A DNA stretch of 64,000 nucleotides from Cardiocondyla obscurior (taxonomy: Eukaryota > Arthropoda > Insecta > Hymenoptera > Formicidae). Numbering within the stretch: position 1 is the stretch's first letter; each line of letters starts with the position of its first letter. The notes beneath the pieces are model-generated. The model worked only from the letters and a program-made list of their open reading frames with translations. It was not told the origin of the DNA and made no database searches. The translations under genes and the position numbers were made by a program. The stretch spans positions 4,030,001 to 4,094,000 of the forward strand of contig NC_091867.1 of assembly GCF_019399895.1 (NCBI RefSeq), given 5' to 3'. Below are positions 22,851 to 36,269 of the stretch, piece after piece.

Positions 22851-23271
22851 GTCGCTGACTCGAACGGTCGCCGATCCGTCAGTCGATTACTCCGGGGATC
22901 TTACGTGAACATGGAAACAGGTTCTTGGAATCCGGTTCTCGATTCTACATACGACTCTAATCAACGCGGCTAGATTGCTGCATCGTATAGGTACATACGC
23001 CGTGTACGGCGAGCTAGCGCGCTGGACGCTCGCTCGCGGTCGCATGCGTTACCTCGTTATTCCCTCCGGTATAATGTGCGTTGTTTGTTCGACTGGCGAC
23101 GGCCGTTCTTCGGCCGGCTGGTTAAAATGTATTTAGAACTGATTTCATCAACGTCGCTTTGGACGTAGTTAACATACTTCTCATTTTTCTTTAGCCCGAG
23201 ATTAAGAAAGTGAAAAGATATCAATTCTAAGTTCGACGTGTGTGCCCAATTAACGTTGACGGGGATAATTG

Positions 23272-23294
23272 TTTTTTTTTTTTTTTTTTTTTTT
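23272..23294. repeat. Poly(T) run, 23 bases
   Basis: Uninterrupted T run, equivalent to a minus-strand poly(A). Confidence 0.9.
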
Positions 23295-23299
23295 AACGT

Positions 23300-25095
23300 T
23301 ATGTAATAAATGACAGCGGCATTAATTATTAAACTAAAGATCTTTCGGTATAATTTAAATATCAATTTCGGCTGTTTTTATCGATGCAGAAGATGATTCG
23401 GTAATTACTTGTTAATTTATTAGTTTAATAGCTTTCGGCACTTTGTGTGAAATATTTAACTTGCTACATTGAATTAAAATACCATTTTTATAGTTTAGCC
23501 GAGTAATATCTGTATATTACTGACAATATAAATGACCGCCAATCTTCTCGGCCAATTCCCGTTAAACAAACGTCTTCGATTACGTTGACGGTTCGGTGAC
23601 ATTTCCAATTTCGGTCACTTGCCTAAATGGACTTTTGTAAAATTGGACAAGCCAGAGGCCGGTTTATGCTTTGTATGAATTGTCACGAAGGTGTTCCGTC
23701 AGCGGCTTCTTACAAGAAATGAAGTTACAATTACTCAAAATTCGTCGCGCGGCTCACAGCAAACCGAAAAAAATCGCGATGCGTGCGCCAAGCAATAGCT
23801 GCAGCTGGTGACTTTGTTTGTACATACACGTGGAGCAAAGTCGGAGTCGCATTTACGTGCGCGTCAGTCGAAGTCGGAAAGATCAAGCCGAGACGAGAGA
23901 ATTGCGCTCCCTAGTGCCGATTTTACCGTGGCTACGCCACGGTAGCTGGCAATTATCGTTAATTGAGATCCTGAAATGCAACGCCTTACAGGCAGCTGCC
24001 GCGACGGAAAACGATCTCCGCGATCCCCGATGAGTTTCGCCGAAGAAGATACGCCGGGAACGAAGCCGGTCCTTTTTCGACCCGCCGCGAATCCTTTCGC
24101 CAGCGATCGTAAGCGGCACATGCACATCAAACAGTAGGGTTTTTTTTTTCCTTTGAGCGAGATACTTTACGATCGCACGCGCGATATGAAACAATATTAT
24201 TCTCCTTAGCGCTTTTTTGCACTTCGTAAAACCGGAAACGTTCGCGGCTCTAATACGCGTTGCTAGCGAAGCGCGACCAATTAGCGTCATTCCTACGTTG
24301 CGATAATGTCAAATTATTTTAATGTTGATATTACTAATACGCATTTTTTTCCGATATAATGCGCACAATACGACTAGTTACGAAACGCGAGAAGATAAAA
24401 CCGTTAGAAAGGTACAAAAAGAAAAAAAAAAAAATAAGAATAATAAAAATAGAGAGAAAAGAAATGAGAAGAAAGGCAAAGAGAACGTTAGAAATAGAAA
24501 TCGGAGGCTTCTGCATCAATACGTCGCGCTGTGAATAATAAATTTAAGCGATCCACTGTGACATAAGAAAATATTCATTCTTTATTATGGAGATTCGTGT
24601 TGAATGATCTAGCCGATAAGCCCACTAGTAAACCACGTAACTAAGGCGTGCGACAAGTTCGAAAAAGACCGATCGGTTTATCGGTGTCAATGAGATGCGC
24701 GGGACCAGGGTCCTGGATCAAGGTCGTCCACCTGCCCGTCAGGACCAGGTTATCTGTCGCGCGCGATCCAGCGTCTCTCGCTAGTCCACGCCTGCCTGCG
24801 GAATACACGCACGGTTAGACCGAGTGAGAGAGCGAGGTCCCCTCGTTACAACGCAATGCTCTGCGCCGCCACCAGTCGAGAATGGAGACATCATCCCCGA
24901 TGATGCCGCGGAATCTGAACGGAGAAGCGTCTTTTCTCTCACGCGCCCGGAACGTTCGAGCTGTTCCGGAAGCGCTCTTCACGCAACTGACGTTTGTTTG
25001 CCGCCGGTTGTAGGTAGCGAGTAGCTCCGCGAAATGATATCCGCGGGAACGGTTGAAATTCGAGAGCACGCACTGTTAAAATACGCATTCTAAAT
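23300..25095. other. Gene-free stretch before exon-like module copy 1
   Basis: No recognised gene. Features seen are an A-rich tract at 24415-24480 and a cluster of GGACCAGG motifs at 24690-24750, including an imperfect palindrome GGACCAGGGTCCTGG. If copy 1 of the module is transcribed on the minus strand, its downstream exons would lie here or further left. Confidence 0.4.
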
Positions 25096-25330
25096 ATTAT
25101 GCGACTTACCAATCTGCATGAACTTCAGCGGAGTGGTAGAGTTCTGCCGGTGACTGTAACATAAAATGGAAAACATTAATGTAGACATGCCTGTATATTA
25201 TATTAGTTAATAAAATTAATAAAAAAAAGTAAATTTTTTTAAGAAAGATTTTATTAAAAAAAATTTATGCTTACCTAAAAGTTGCTCCGCCGATGCATGA
25301 TGCCTTTCCTAGGCTCTCCTCCTCCTCTCA
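25096..25330. repeat. Dispersed repeat unit, copy 1
   Basis: About 230 bases align in the same orientation with 58232-58460. Two well-conserved cores are separated by an AT-rich spacer of similar length. Homology extends past the putative splice sites (ATTATGCG on one side), so a mobile or segmental origin is possible. Confidence 0.7.
25110..25153 (-). other. Module copy 1, exon-like block b (44 bases)
   Basis: On the minus strand, 44 bases bounded by TTATGTTACAG upstream and GTAAGT downstream. The block of the same length at 58246-58289 has the same boundaries and identical flanks. Comparing the two, 4 of 7 differences fall at third positions in the frame that starts TCA CCG GCA (S P A E L). 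However, that frame is closed by a TAG at the end of block a, so coding status is unresolved. The length is not a multiple of three. Confidence 0.45.
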
Positions 25331-25406
25331 GTCCTGATCACTTCAACGAGGATGTCAGTCTGGTGCTCCTTCGACGAAAGTCTTCCTCTGGTCTCTGGAT
25401 TTTTAT
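25275..25406 (-). other. Module copy 1, exon-like block a (132 bases)
   Basis: On the minus strand, 132 bases between acceptor GTTTCAG and donor GTAAGC, separated from block b by 121 bases. Frame 3 is open for 31 codons, ending TDILVEVIRTERRRRA then TAG. The donor-proximal 27 bases are identical to copy 2. No frame stays open through both blocks, so this is either a C-terminus plus 3' UTR or non-coding. Confidence 0.45.
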
Positions 25407-25409
25407 CTG

Positions 25410-27540
25410 AAACAAAAAAGTTATATTTTATTAGCAAAAATGACGAAAATTAAACGTGCTGAGTTACAAGTAAGTAAAGCAGTTGCGCACGCTTCACGTT
25501 TTTTTCACGTATTTTTCAAAAGATCCTATCTTATTATTTTATTATTTTATTATATTTATATTATATTATATTATTTATTATTATATATATTAAATTACCT
25601 TACACGGGGAGTTTTTTTCCCTTCTCATATTTTCGTCTTAAAGTATTTTAATACTATCGTGTAACTTTTAGATATTTCTTTGCTAATTAGAATACTCGAA
25701 AAACCGTATAATAATGTTTCACACTGAAACAGCAGAAGAGCAGTTTTCATTTAGATGTGCGGGCAACTTTTTATTACCTCCAACTCACGCGTGTGACTTT
25801 GGCTATCAATATGTTTCGTTTTGTGACGGTAATAAATATGAAATCATGAAAATAATTTGTGGTGCACTGTACCAATAGTTGCAGAGAAATATCCACTGGA
25901 CGCAAGAAGTTCAATTAATTTTCGACCGTTATGAAAGAGCTGCGACAGAAGCTACTTGTACAAGTCTTTTTTGTAGATAATGTACTGTATTACGAATGAG
26001 GGTTTTACACAATCGTCGCCATCAATAGCATCTCTAACTCAATTCACAGTTGACGCAATAAGATTTTTTTTTTTTTGCGAAACCACTATGCTATTTTTGC
26101 TTCGGTAAGCTAAAGAAAATGGCTATTATTTTAATACGTAGAATACACGAATAATTTTTATAATATTAAATAAATGTAAGTAATGCTTGGATTGGAAAGT
26201 GTAAAATTCTATGAACGACGAATATCACTGAGAGAGACGATTATCAAGCTTTTTCTTCGGCGTTGCAACGGAATGAGATCGGTTATCGGTTCTCCGTGTC
26301 TCACGTCGCACAATATTTCCCCGTCAGAAAATAATCCCGTTGCACGACAACGGAGAAAATACCGATAGCCCAATACCGCCGGGCCGCAATATCTCCTGAC
26401 ACACATTCCGCTTCTACCGGGATGAAAATTCGTGCCAAGTCCGCGTACGGATAAAGTAAAATGCATCGTTGATCGGGCTTATGTATAATCCGGATGCATC
26501 GGCAGGTGTTATCGCATTATCGCAATTGCGCTACCGAAGTTGTAATTTTCAAGCGCGAGTAGACGATCCAAATGCAGAAAAATAATGTATATGCACATAC
26601 ACGTGTATATGTATATAAGTTAGCGCTGATGCGACACAAAAAAAAAAATATATTTATATATTGCCTGTTCGCGCATCTGGAACGACGTAATGCGATATAT
26701 TGCGCGGGAGCTGGTTAATGCCGGTTTATCTATGCTACTATCTAAATCATCGTGTGATACCGCCACGCGATACCGTCGATTGCTTTACGGCTGCATAAAT
26801 CCACGGCGGACCCCTCGATGTCGCATCGGCGCATCTTCGCCGGCGCGATTAATGGGAGATTTGTAAAACGCGCCAGCGTTTCGTTTTGACGCGCTTTTGC
26901 GTATGCACATTCGCGGAATTCGCGCGTTACTTTCTAAAACTCTCTCCGACGTCCTCTCCCGCGATCGCGGCTAATTATTAGTTGCCGGCGCGCATGACGT
27001 GGACATTTACACTCACAAAGCTCTCGCTCCAAGAGCAATTCGTAATTCGCTAATCATCAATTCGTCGACGCGACGACGCAACGAATGCTGTCCAGGCTTC
27101 CCGGCAGCGCTTTAACTTTCGCTAATCTTCTTAAATAAATTGTTACTTACGGTTACTTACTTCGAATTACCTTATCTCTTAATCACAATAATTTCCTTCA
27201 TCCAAACGCCTTTCATTATTTCGTTAAGTTCGTATTATACTTTTCTCTTTAAGTTCGAGAAAGCATTAATCTTGAATATTTTAATATCGCTACACGGGAG
27301 ATGCGATCGTGAAATGTCACGATCTTTGTCCGTCGAATTTCGCGTTAATTGAATCCCGACGTTAATCCCGTGCTTTTTAAGATCGGTACCGAGAAGGAAT
27401 CTGATAAATAAACTGACATTTGTACTTTTACATTTTACGCAACACTTTTAATACTTTAATCACGCAACGAAATAAAAGTATGCGTATGTTTTAACATTTA
27501 ATAATGTTCCATATATATAAAGTGCCTTTCGCTGAAACGT
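25410..27540. other. Gene-free stretch
   Basis: No recognised gene. There is a TTATT-type AT microsatellite at 25530-25590 and a T-rich run near 26064-26077. Any upstream exons of module copy 1 would lie here or further right; none identified. Confidence 0.45.
25530..25590. repeat. (TTATT/TTATA)n AT-rich microsatellite
   Basis: Imperfect repeats of TTATT and TTATA units. Confidence 0.8.
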
Positions 27541-27679
27541 TACGTTTTATATTAATATAAAAGAAAACAGGGGATTAGAAATGGCAAATAAAATGTCAAT
27601 TACGTTATACGTGTCGTTGTCCCTTAAAATCGAAATTTTCAGGAAGAAGAAATCGAGTGCAATTTTACTTCCACGTTTC

Positions 27680-28511
27680 GCCGAGCTCGCGATTAACTGG
27701 CGGTATGAGTGCCTCTCGCGCGCGTGCACGTCGGCGTGGCATCACGAAGGTCTCAATGCCGTCCGCGGAGAGCAGCCGATTTCGACGTGGCCGTCGAGCG
27801 AAGGAGGCTTCCGACACGACCCCGGGTCACGCGTAGCGCCCGAGTAAACACGTGCACATGGGCCCCGTCACGCCGCGAAGCCCCCGGCATGTCGTTTGCG
27901 TACGTACTCGCAAGAAAGCAGACAATAACAGGCGTTACTGATGTGAGCTGAGGTTGTTTCGCTCCGAAAGCACGGCGCGTTGCGCACAGGTGAGACGAAG
28001 TAAAGGGAGACGAGAGGAGGAACCGAGAGCGCGAAAGGGAGACGGGGGACAATCGTGATCTTTCGAACGCGCGACAACGCGCGAGGAGAAAGAGTCGAGG
28101 GCGGCGGAGGGCGGTAAGAGTGGCAAGGGCCCCGCGGGGACAGGCGAAGCATCGTACGTTCGAGCCGGTGGGAAAGAGCCCGAAGAGTGGATCGAAGATG
28201 TAAGGAGGCCCGTGCATCACCTGTGTCGGCCCACGGGTATCGCCGCTGGCGTGCCGTGTAGCGTTGCGAGATGAAGGAAGCGGGACGAGAGAAAGAGAAG
28301 GAAAAGGGAATCCCAATCGGTGGTAGGGATAGCGTGGGTCCGCGAAGATAGACTCGAACGAGGGGCACAGCGAGAGGTTCGGGGGGCCACGGATGAGCCG
28401 CGCGCTGCGTGTGTGACAAGTGAGGCCCCAGGAGGTATCGGCAACCACCACAATCGCGTGGACTCGCTCATGCGACCGTACGTGGCGAGCAACGGACAGA
28501 GAGCGATCGAC

Positions 28512-28554
<43 letters not shown>

Positions 28555-29040
28555 CAGACGAGCGGGCTCGGTGAGCAGGGGCGAGAGGGGGAGACAGCGG
28601 CAGTCGACCGAGAAGGGAGACAGGGTATTCTCTCTTGTACTGTGAGGGCGACGGGGCGAGAGGGCCTTCTGGATGCGAGAGAGGAGCCGCGCGCGGCTGC
28701 CCTCCGGCGCTCGTCCGACGGCATTCCTTCCACCGAGCGAGTCGTCTCTTCATTCTTCTTATCGGCCTCTCTCTCTTCCGCCTCTTTGTACCGCCATGCG
28801 CGTCCTCTCTCCTTTGCTACCCTGACTCCTTTAAACCTTCCCTACCCGTCTCACTGGCCGCCCAGCCCCACCTGTCAGCCACCTCGGATCCCAATTTTAG
28901 CCTGGAAAGATGCCTAAACACCCGACTTTGTCACCTGCCATCCCTTGAATCTCGCCGCCTTTCTCTTTTTCTCTTTCTCTCTCCTTACCCTTCCTATCCC
29001 TCTTTTTTCCTTGTCTCGCTCTCATTCTCTACTTTTTATT
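27680..29040. promoter_or_regulatory. GC-rich, CpG-dense island; possible promoter region
   Basis: Strong CpG density with a G/A-rich plus strand from 27960 to 28640, switching to C/T-rich from 28730 to 29030. Frames of 147-232 codons overlap on both strands (for example minus 27753-28451, plus 28420-28917), all Arg/Ser/Pro/Leu biased and mutually overlapping. I read them as composition artefacts. A promoter or long UTR is plausible in an insect genome; no start site can be fixed. Confidence 0.3.
28512..28552. repeat. (ACG)n trinucleotide microsatellite
   Basis: About thirteen CGA/ACG units with one interruption. It would encode poly-Asp on plus or poly-Arg on another frame, which explains acidic runs in spurious frames. 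Confidence 0.9.
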
Positions 29041-29081
29041 GTCATTTGAGAGAACGACATCCGACTCCACGAACATGATTT

Positions 29082-29105
29082 AAAAAAAAAAAAAAAAAAA
29101 AAAAA
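29082..29105. repeat. Poly(A) run, 24 bases
   Basis: Uninterrupted A run followed by (GA)4. Confidence 0.9.
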
Positions 29106-29109
29106 GAGA

Positions 29110-32100
29110 GAGATTTCTATTCGCTTGTCTCTTGCGTGAGCGGATTCCTCCGTTCCTTTTGTTGCGCGGCCTGTGTTATTGGATAACGCGTATACGATCG
29201 TTCCAAGCGTGAAACGCTGTGACACCGAAATACAGAAAAAAATATATTTTATCCAAAAAGAGTTATATGCTGAATAATTATTTGTTAATGAAAGTCTGTT
29301 AACGGGATTATATATGCCGTCATTCCCCCGCATTAATTGCGCGCTACATAAAATACACCTTGAAAAGTGTCATAAGAAATGTCCGATGGCGAAAAAGAGG
29401 AAACAGATTTCCCTCTATACACGTTCGTTAGCGCGGAGACACGTTCGGGCGAGTAAGTGCGATCGTCGTTGATATATAAAATTTGAGCAACGCGGTCGAG
29501 TAAATGAAGATTTTCACGGTGGCGCGCGTTCGCGAGTAGACGGTATTTTCGCAGCAATTAAAAACGGTCGGTAATTTCTTTAACCAACCCTCCCCCTTCG
29601 TTCCCCTTTCCCCGCCGGCGTGCAGCGTCTCCTCCGTCGGAACTAAGTTTCAACGCCGAGATAACATCGAGCCACGGGGTGATAAGTTACGCAAACCCCC
29701 TAACCGTAGAAAAACAAATGCGTTTCCGACGGCAGATCATTATACGGAGCGTTATTTATTCTTGATGATCATGAAATACCGGTTCCCTACGGGGCACGGC
29801 CGGAGCGTGCACAATAATTAACGTACGATAGCAATAACGATAATTCGAGATCTCGCGCAGCATTCCGGCGCTACCGGACACCGGTGGTGTGCGCTTCATT
29901 CATCGATCTCGAGTTTATATACCTCGCTACCAAAGCATCGGCCCGTTGCTCCAGCAACGGTTCCGATTCTCGGCGTATCAGTCCCGACGCGAGGCCGCGG
30001 AATCGGCCGCGATTATCAGCACGGTGGTGCGTACCAAATCGGTATTATCTAATCGCAGCTGGCATACCGGAGCTACCGCGATCTCGTACTCTCCCGGCGC
30101 GGCGTATCACGTTTACACGGACGGATGTAAGGTACGTACGCGCGCGTTTCACGTACGCGTACTTCCACGTGCACCGCCCTTCATGTAGGCAAATCAACGC
30201 GCGCACCGCCGGTCGTTTCCACGGCTGATTTTTACTCGCGGCAAATAATAAATTATCGGGGCGGCCGTGCGTAATCGGTTCGGAATATAATCTGCGCATG
30301 GACAACCGTATCGCGCTGCGGTAGCAGCGGAGGCTCCCTCTTAGCCTACAATCTGTCTTACATATTCATTATAGCTGCAGGGTGAGCAGGTATTATCTTA
30401 GATGGTCGGTTTGGAACAACGTATAGCTTGTAATTTTCAAGGGGCCTCTCTCTTCCTCTCGGACCACCTCCCCTCGTTCCGCGCGTTTCTCTCATCCGTT
30501 CCATCGTGCTCTCCGCCGCCGTTCATCTCGCCTACACTTCTCTCGCACACATCCCTTACACGCGTTTCCCCTATCACCACGCCCGGGCGCTCTAAGTCGC
30601 GACCCTTCCGACCTCGGTATCGCGTACCCCCGGACACCTGATCTCGCCGTCGTTAGCCGCGACGTAATGACAGTTCGGTACGCGTGTGTAAGTGCGCAAG
30701 TACAAACGTACGTGCACGCCTCCGTCTGATAATATCACGGCCTGACCGATAATTGCCGCTCGTGTGCTCGCCACAATGGCCCGAGTGACGATCCTGGAAT
30801 TCTCGGAACTCCGAGCGGCGCCTTCTCCGGAGAGAAGAAGACTCGTCGTTCTCGTCTGTACCACGCAACGACACGATACTCTGAATACGCATCGGGCTGG
30901 CCGCGTTCAACTTGTTCAGTCGCGAGAATACGAGTTTTACTTTCTTCGTCGATATCGATTTTAATACTACGTTATGTTAAAATTAATTTTACAGCGCGAT
31001 AAAAACATACGGGGGCATTTTTTACGGTAACGATAATTAATTTATTTTATCTACAATTTCGCGAAATTTTATCTTCTTGATGCAATTACAAGTTCTCTCA
31101 CAATTATTATGAACTAACTACTCACGCAAGTCTTTACGATCCACGTATTTCCGCGGAGACGCGATTAGATAGCAGAAAATGAACAGACGTTCTCGAAAAG
31201 GACTTAAGGGTGACGATTCCCTAGCGACTTGCCGAGTAGGGATTATCCTTCAATTTTCAAACTTCGGGCGGTGCATTTTCTTGACACGACGCTCCGGAGA
31301 ACATACTCGGGCGTTATAGTCGCTCGGTGTATAACGTCGTTATGCAGGTAGGTGGAGAGCAGGTGCCACATGAAGTGAATGACTGGTGGCATATAGCAGC
31401 AGCGGTGACGAAGGTGAAAAAGAGAGTAGAGAAGAGAAGAGGAGAAAACGAGAGGAAGGGTTTGGGGGAGTAACGCGAATGAGGTATGCGACTCCCGTGA
31501 GTGGATAACGCGAGTTTAGTGAATGGGGCGAATGAAGTGAAACACTCGAAGTCGACGGAGCGTGCAACGAGTAGGTGATACGCTTTCTAATTATCGGAAT
31601 TAACTCGACGGGAATAGAAGCGCAGCTTGGCACGCTTCGGGCCGCGCCGCGCGATCTTCGTCTCCCTATTTTGACCGGAAAACACCGAGCATAATTTCTC
31701 GTACCGGTTTGACAATTTTTTTCGTAATGGTATTAATATTTCGTGGAATGTTGCATAGTATTTTCCACTTATCAATACCGTTATCGTCGTTTGGTTTTAA
31801 CGGTTGGCGATAGCGCGGACACGCTGAAAACACTTCATCATAAAATTATCATTATTAGCTGACTGGTTTTAGAAAATTTCCCTGCTAGCTTGTTATCTCG
31901 TATGGTCGTGTAAATCGAGCATTAATTCACATGTCTGTTAAAAATGCGCTTGTCACGTAGACCTTTTATATTACCGCTATTTTTATAGTATAATATTATA
32001 TCCATATGCTTTCTTTATCCGAATATGAAAGTAAAATAATAGGCGCAATCTAAAACGAAGCGGAATAACAACGGTTTTCAAGCTAAAATCTTGTCGAGGT

Positions 32101-32200
32101 TGATCGATTCTGCCGGGTAGACGGCTGGGACGGCGAGCGCCCGGAATCGGGGCACGCTTGTCGTACGTCAAGGCGGGGAGGAAAGTGCACCAGCAACAAT
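29110..32200. other. Gene-free stretch
   Basis: Ordinary mixed-composition DNA with overlapping short frames (for example 29884-30228) and no recognised family. A GC-rich patch lies at 30430-30860, and a purine-rich plus-strand tract at 31400-31480. Confidence 0.5.
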
Positions 32201-32318
32201 AATCAATGGAGTTACTGCATTGGGGTGTGGCGCGCAGTGCCGGCGCCTCCTTGCTGTCCGACGTACTTCGATCCGTACCCCTTGCAACCCTGTCTTCGCC
32301 TCCCTTCTCTAGTGACTC

Positions 32319-32321
32319 CTT

Positions 32322-32354
<33 letters not shown>

Positions 32355-32380
32355 TACCTATCTCTTTCTTTCTCTCTCTT
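32319..32380. repeat. (CT)n polypyrimidine microsatellite
   Basis: Imperfect CT/CTTT repeat with two TTACCTA interruptions. Confidence 0.9.
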
Positions 32381-32660
32381 ACCTACCCTTCCACCACCCT
32401 TTCCTCTTAACTCACTAGCTACCCCTCCGACGTTGTAGGTATCGACATCCCGTCTTGTGTCTCGTCTTCCTTCTACTTAGACATTTCTATCTTACGAAGC
32501 GAATTGTAAAAGGAAACATTTATCCGATGCAGCAGTTATGCCACGGAAAGAGTAATTACAGACAGATATCAATTATGTCTAGTTTATGCGATCATTTTCG
32601 CGTTAATTCCGAAGATTGCGCAGTCAATAATTTTCGTAATTGTCTCAACACGCCATTCTA

Positions 32661-32691
32661 CTTCTCTCTCTCTCTTTCTCTCTCTTTTTTC
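32661..32691. repeat. (CT)n microsatellite
   Basis: Short CT/CTTT tract, about 280 bases after the similar tract at 32319-32380. Confidence 0.85.
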
Positions 32692-32699
32692 CTCCGCAT

Positions 32700-35600
32700 T
32701 CCTTGAGCGATAAAGTGACACAAGGTTACGCAGAGTGATTTTGATTTTGCAACAGATAAAGTAACGACATTTCTGCGGCAGATAATTATGAACGATAATC
32801 ATAGGCTATCGCGATACAATAATAAAATCGCATATTCACGCGGTCGGTTTTCTTTGGGCTGAGACGCGCGCAGTTTCTGGTACCTACTTCTGGACCCCAG
32901 GGGACTGGTTCCGATACCGAGACCGTGCGTGGGTGGAGCGGATGCAGTAGCGCGACCACAATGCGTTGCAGACTGCAGGTGCAGCGCAACGGAGTGTCGG
33001 CAAAAGAAGTAGCGTTGCGCTGGTCAGCACTGACACGCCCGGTTGCTTATGCTTCCGGCGCCAACATATCCGGACCGCGCAGTCTGCGAGTGCCGAGTGC
33101 ACCACGGATGTCGCGCTCGTTTTGCAGAGATCTGCTGCTACACATCTGTTCATCGTTTATCATTGAAATCACATTGTGAGATAATTTTTCAGAAGCTAAT
33201 CTAATTACACGTACATCACGATTCTGCAAATTTGATATTTTTGAACGCGAGGGGCAATAATTTTTTATAATCGCTACTCTTGAAATAATTAGATTACAAG
33301 CACGAGATGATTAATGATTCGAAAGATTGGTGACTGACGTAGACGGTTCTGTTTGACCGCGCGATGACAAATTGATAACGTCGGTAGTTTAGACGCATTT
33401 ACGACGAAGAATTCGAAACGACGACGGCAGAATGGCATTTTACTGGTTACAGCTGCCGCGCGTTTGATTATTCGCACTTCCGCTGCATCGAATCGCTCCG
33501 TGCGAACGTCCCGCGGAATTTGCAATTCTCATTCTGCTGATAATGCCGATCTTGAAGGGAGAATCGGCCGAATGTTCCCGTGAATACATTACGCATTTCT
33601 TGGATTGTATATGCGCGTAATGTAAATAATGGCGATAATGCCGACCGTTGCGCGCACATCGGTACGGGCACACTATTTAAACGGCCGTGCTTTCTACATT
33701 ACTCGTAATTTATTCCGGAGGCAATTACAGCTCGGCAAAGCTATATTTTATGATCGCTAATTGGAAATCGACACCGTGCGACATTTGAAAAGTATCATCT
33801 CTTTTAACTACTGCGTTAATCATTTTAAGTGCAACTCGATAATTGGCACTAAGTGCTGTAACTTTTGCCTGTAAAACTTTTTCTCCTTCTCCCTTTCTTT
33901 TTCTCCCTGTCTCTCCCATCATTAACGCTACTAAACGCAGACGGTACGCCTCGCATACGATAACGATGACTTTTAGCGTAGTCACCGTTGTCACTGTCAA
34001 GCAGTCAGCACACCGGTGCCTGCTGCCGTCGATATTTAAACCAGCACCGTCATCCCTCGGCCGGTCCACATAGCTCATTCATGCTCGCTCTCCATTCAAT
34101 CTTCCGATCAGAAACCACCTGATCGCACGCTACCGTTTGTGCCTGCTATGGGACGGTACATACCCGGCGTTACATTATTTATTGCTATTTCTAATCGCCT
34201 TACAATTTCCGCCGGCTTGTAGCAAGAGCAATCCCCGATAGTCAATAACGTCTTAAACATTGGCATTAGTTACAGTACAAAACGTCGAAGAATGCACCGG
34301 CTAGAAATGAAACGTACCTTTTCTTTTTATCTCCCGCGAGAAAACCTCATCATCGATCGATCAATCAATGTATTCGTGTCGCCGTGAAGCGCGCTTTATT
34401 CCACAATCAATCAAGAAAGGTAAGGCCGCGTTCCGCGCGAACAAATGCTCGTCCAAACTAATTAAAACATACAAGTCCCGATTTATCTATGTGCGCGCCG
34501 GTATCTTTATATAAGCGTGCAGCCAGGCAGGATCTTAGAAGCGGTCATTAAGAATTGCAACATGAAGGAACATATAGTTATTGTCCCCAGTGTATACAGG
34601 TGGAAACTCGTTATAAAGTACTTGTTACGCATGACGCAATCCTCAATATAAGTTATACGTCACAGCATGGACGTCAATGCAATTCAAGTCATTATTGAAT
34701 GATATATAGATAGTCTTGCGCCTAACAAAATGGGACGTCTTACATCACCTCGTGGCAGAGATAATAGTGACGTATTATTAAGCCTGCGTGTACAGTATAA
34801 TGACGAATATATTATTCGCTTTGCTCAGCTTCTTTCATAATTTATCCTTTCGTGGCACTTGATATATATTAATTAAAGTAAATTTGTGCAACGCGGCCAG
34901 CGACGCAATAAAACGTGAAAGGTTCTCCTAAACTTTATTTTACTTCTTCGAATTTTAGTAATATATTCATTAATATTTATATTCAATAACGTATATTATT
35001 AAAATTAGATGCATATCTTTGAGTGCTAAATGAGACAAATTAATGTTTCATGCGAAACTTAAATAGCTACTATTTTTATAAGGATTAGCCCGCGTTAAAT
35101 CCGATCCATTCTTTATCTTCGGCGATCAGAAAGGGGCAGCGGTCCCGCAGGAATATTCGGTTAGAATTCAAAGCGTGTGCCGTTCCCACGTAGACTCCGG
35201 GGAGTTTTTCCGATTCACGATGAATCGCTAACCCAAATGCTCAGTAGCCCGAGGATCCAGATTGTGCCGCTCGGAGGCATTATGCCATCCCGCATTGTCC
35301 GCTCATTGTGCGATTGAATAAAGAATATTTTTAGACATCACTTAGGGCTTACTCGACGGGGTGACACGCAAGCACATCTCATCCTCGCCTAACATCCCCT
35401 TACTATTGCGGCGGAAGATGCTCTTATTGTTTGGGATGCTTTTAGCGGCCGAACGTCTAACGTTAAAATTACAAACAGATAAAAACGAAAAAAAAAAAAA
35501 ATGATCGTACGTAAAAAAAAAGCAGAAGCTATCTAGCCACGAGAAAGCTTTTACTAACGTCATAAAGATTCCTAATAAAATTTGGTATTCAGAAAAATTA

Positions 35601-36190
35601 TATAATTTATTCGTCATTACTAAATATCGGCACATATTTTAATTGCGCCGTCTCTTTTACTGCTCGCCGCGATTAAAATCATAATTGAGGATGAACGTTA
35701 AAGATGTATGAATTATTTATATAGAAAGCTTCAATTATATGGTAAACGAAATGATCGACATCACGTCAAGTACAGGCTGTTGTAATGCTAATTAATTACA
35801 CTAAAATAAACGGTATCGATAATATCAATGAATATCATTAACATCACATGCGAACAAGTGCTTTATCTGATATAAAACTGTGATATCTCGATTGTCAGTT
35901 TTTTTTTTCAATTTAATTTTGCATTTACTTAATTATTTATTTTTTAAGTTGATACTAAAGTTCGAGAAAATAAAATCGGACTTGTTGTCGAAAAATTCGT
36001 ATCGCGATAATCATATATCTTCAAATTTAAGGATCACGTTTTGATTAAATTATCTTCTTTGTTGCAGACTGACGTCACGTTGCTGCAAGGTGTTTGGTGA
36101 TGTAAGTAAAATTGTCAATTCTTAAAGAAAACCTGACGATAAGAACGCGGTTCAACCGAGCTGCCGCCAGCTAAAACTTCGTTTAGCATC
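32700..36190. other. Gene-free stretch
   Basis: No recognised gene. Short A-rich and T-rich runs lie near 35490-35520 and 35899-35912. Confidence 0.5.
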
Positions 36191-36269
36191 GCATCGGGGT
36201 GAAACAAACCGGTCGCGTGCGTGTTGGCTGCGTGCGACGAGCAGAGGAGCAGAGGGTCAATCTCCTCGC

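Noticed and set aside
27753..28753. Minus-strand frames of 232, 183 and 178 codons
   Set aside because: They overlap each other and plus-strand frames in a GC-rich, skewed island. The Arg/Ser/Pro/Leu bias reflects composition.
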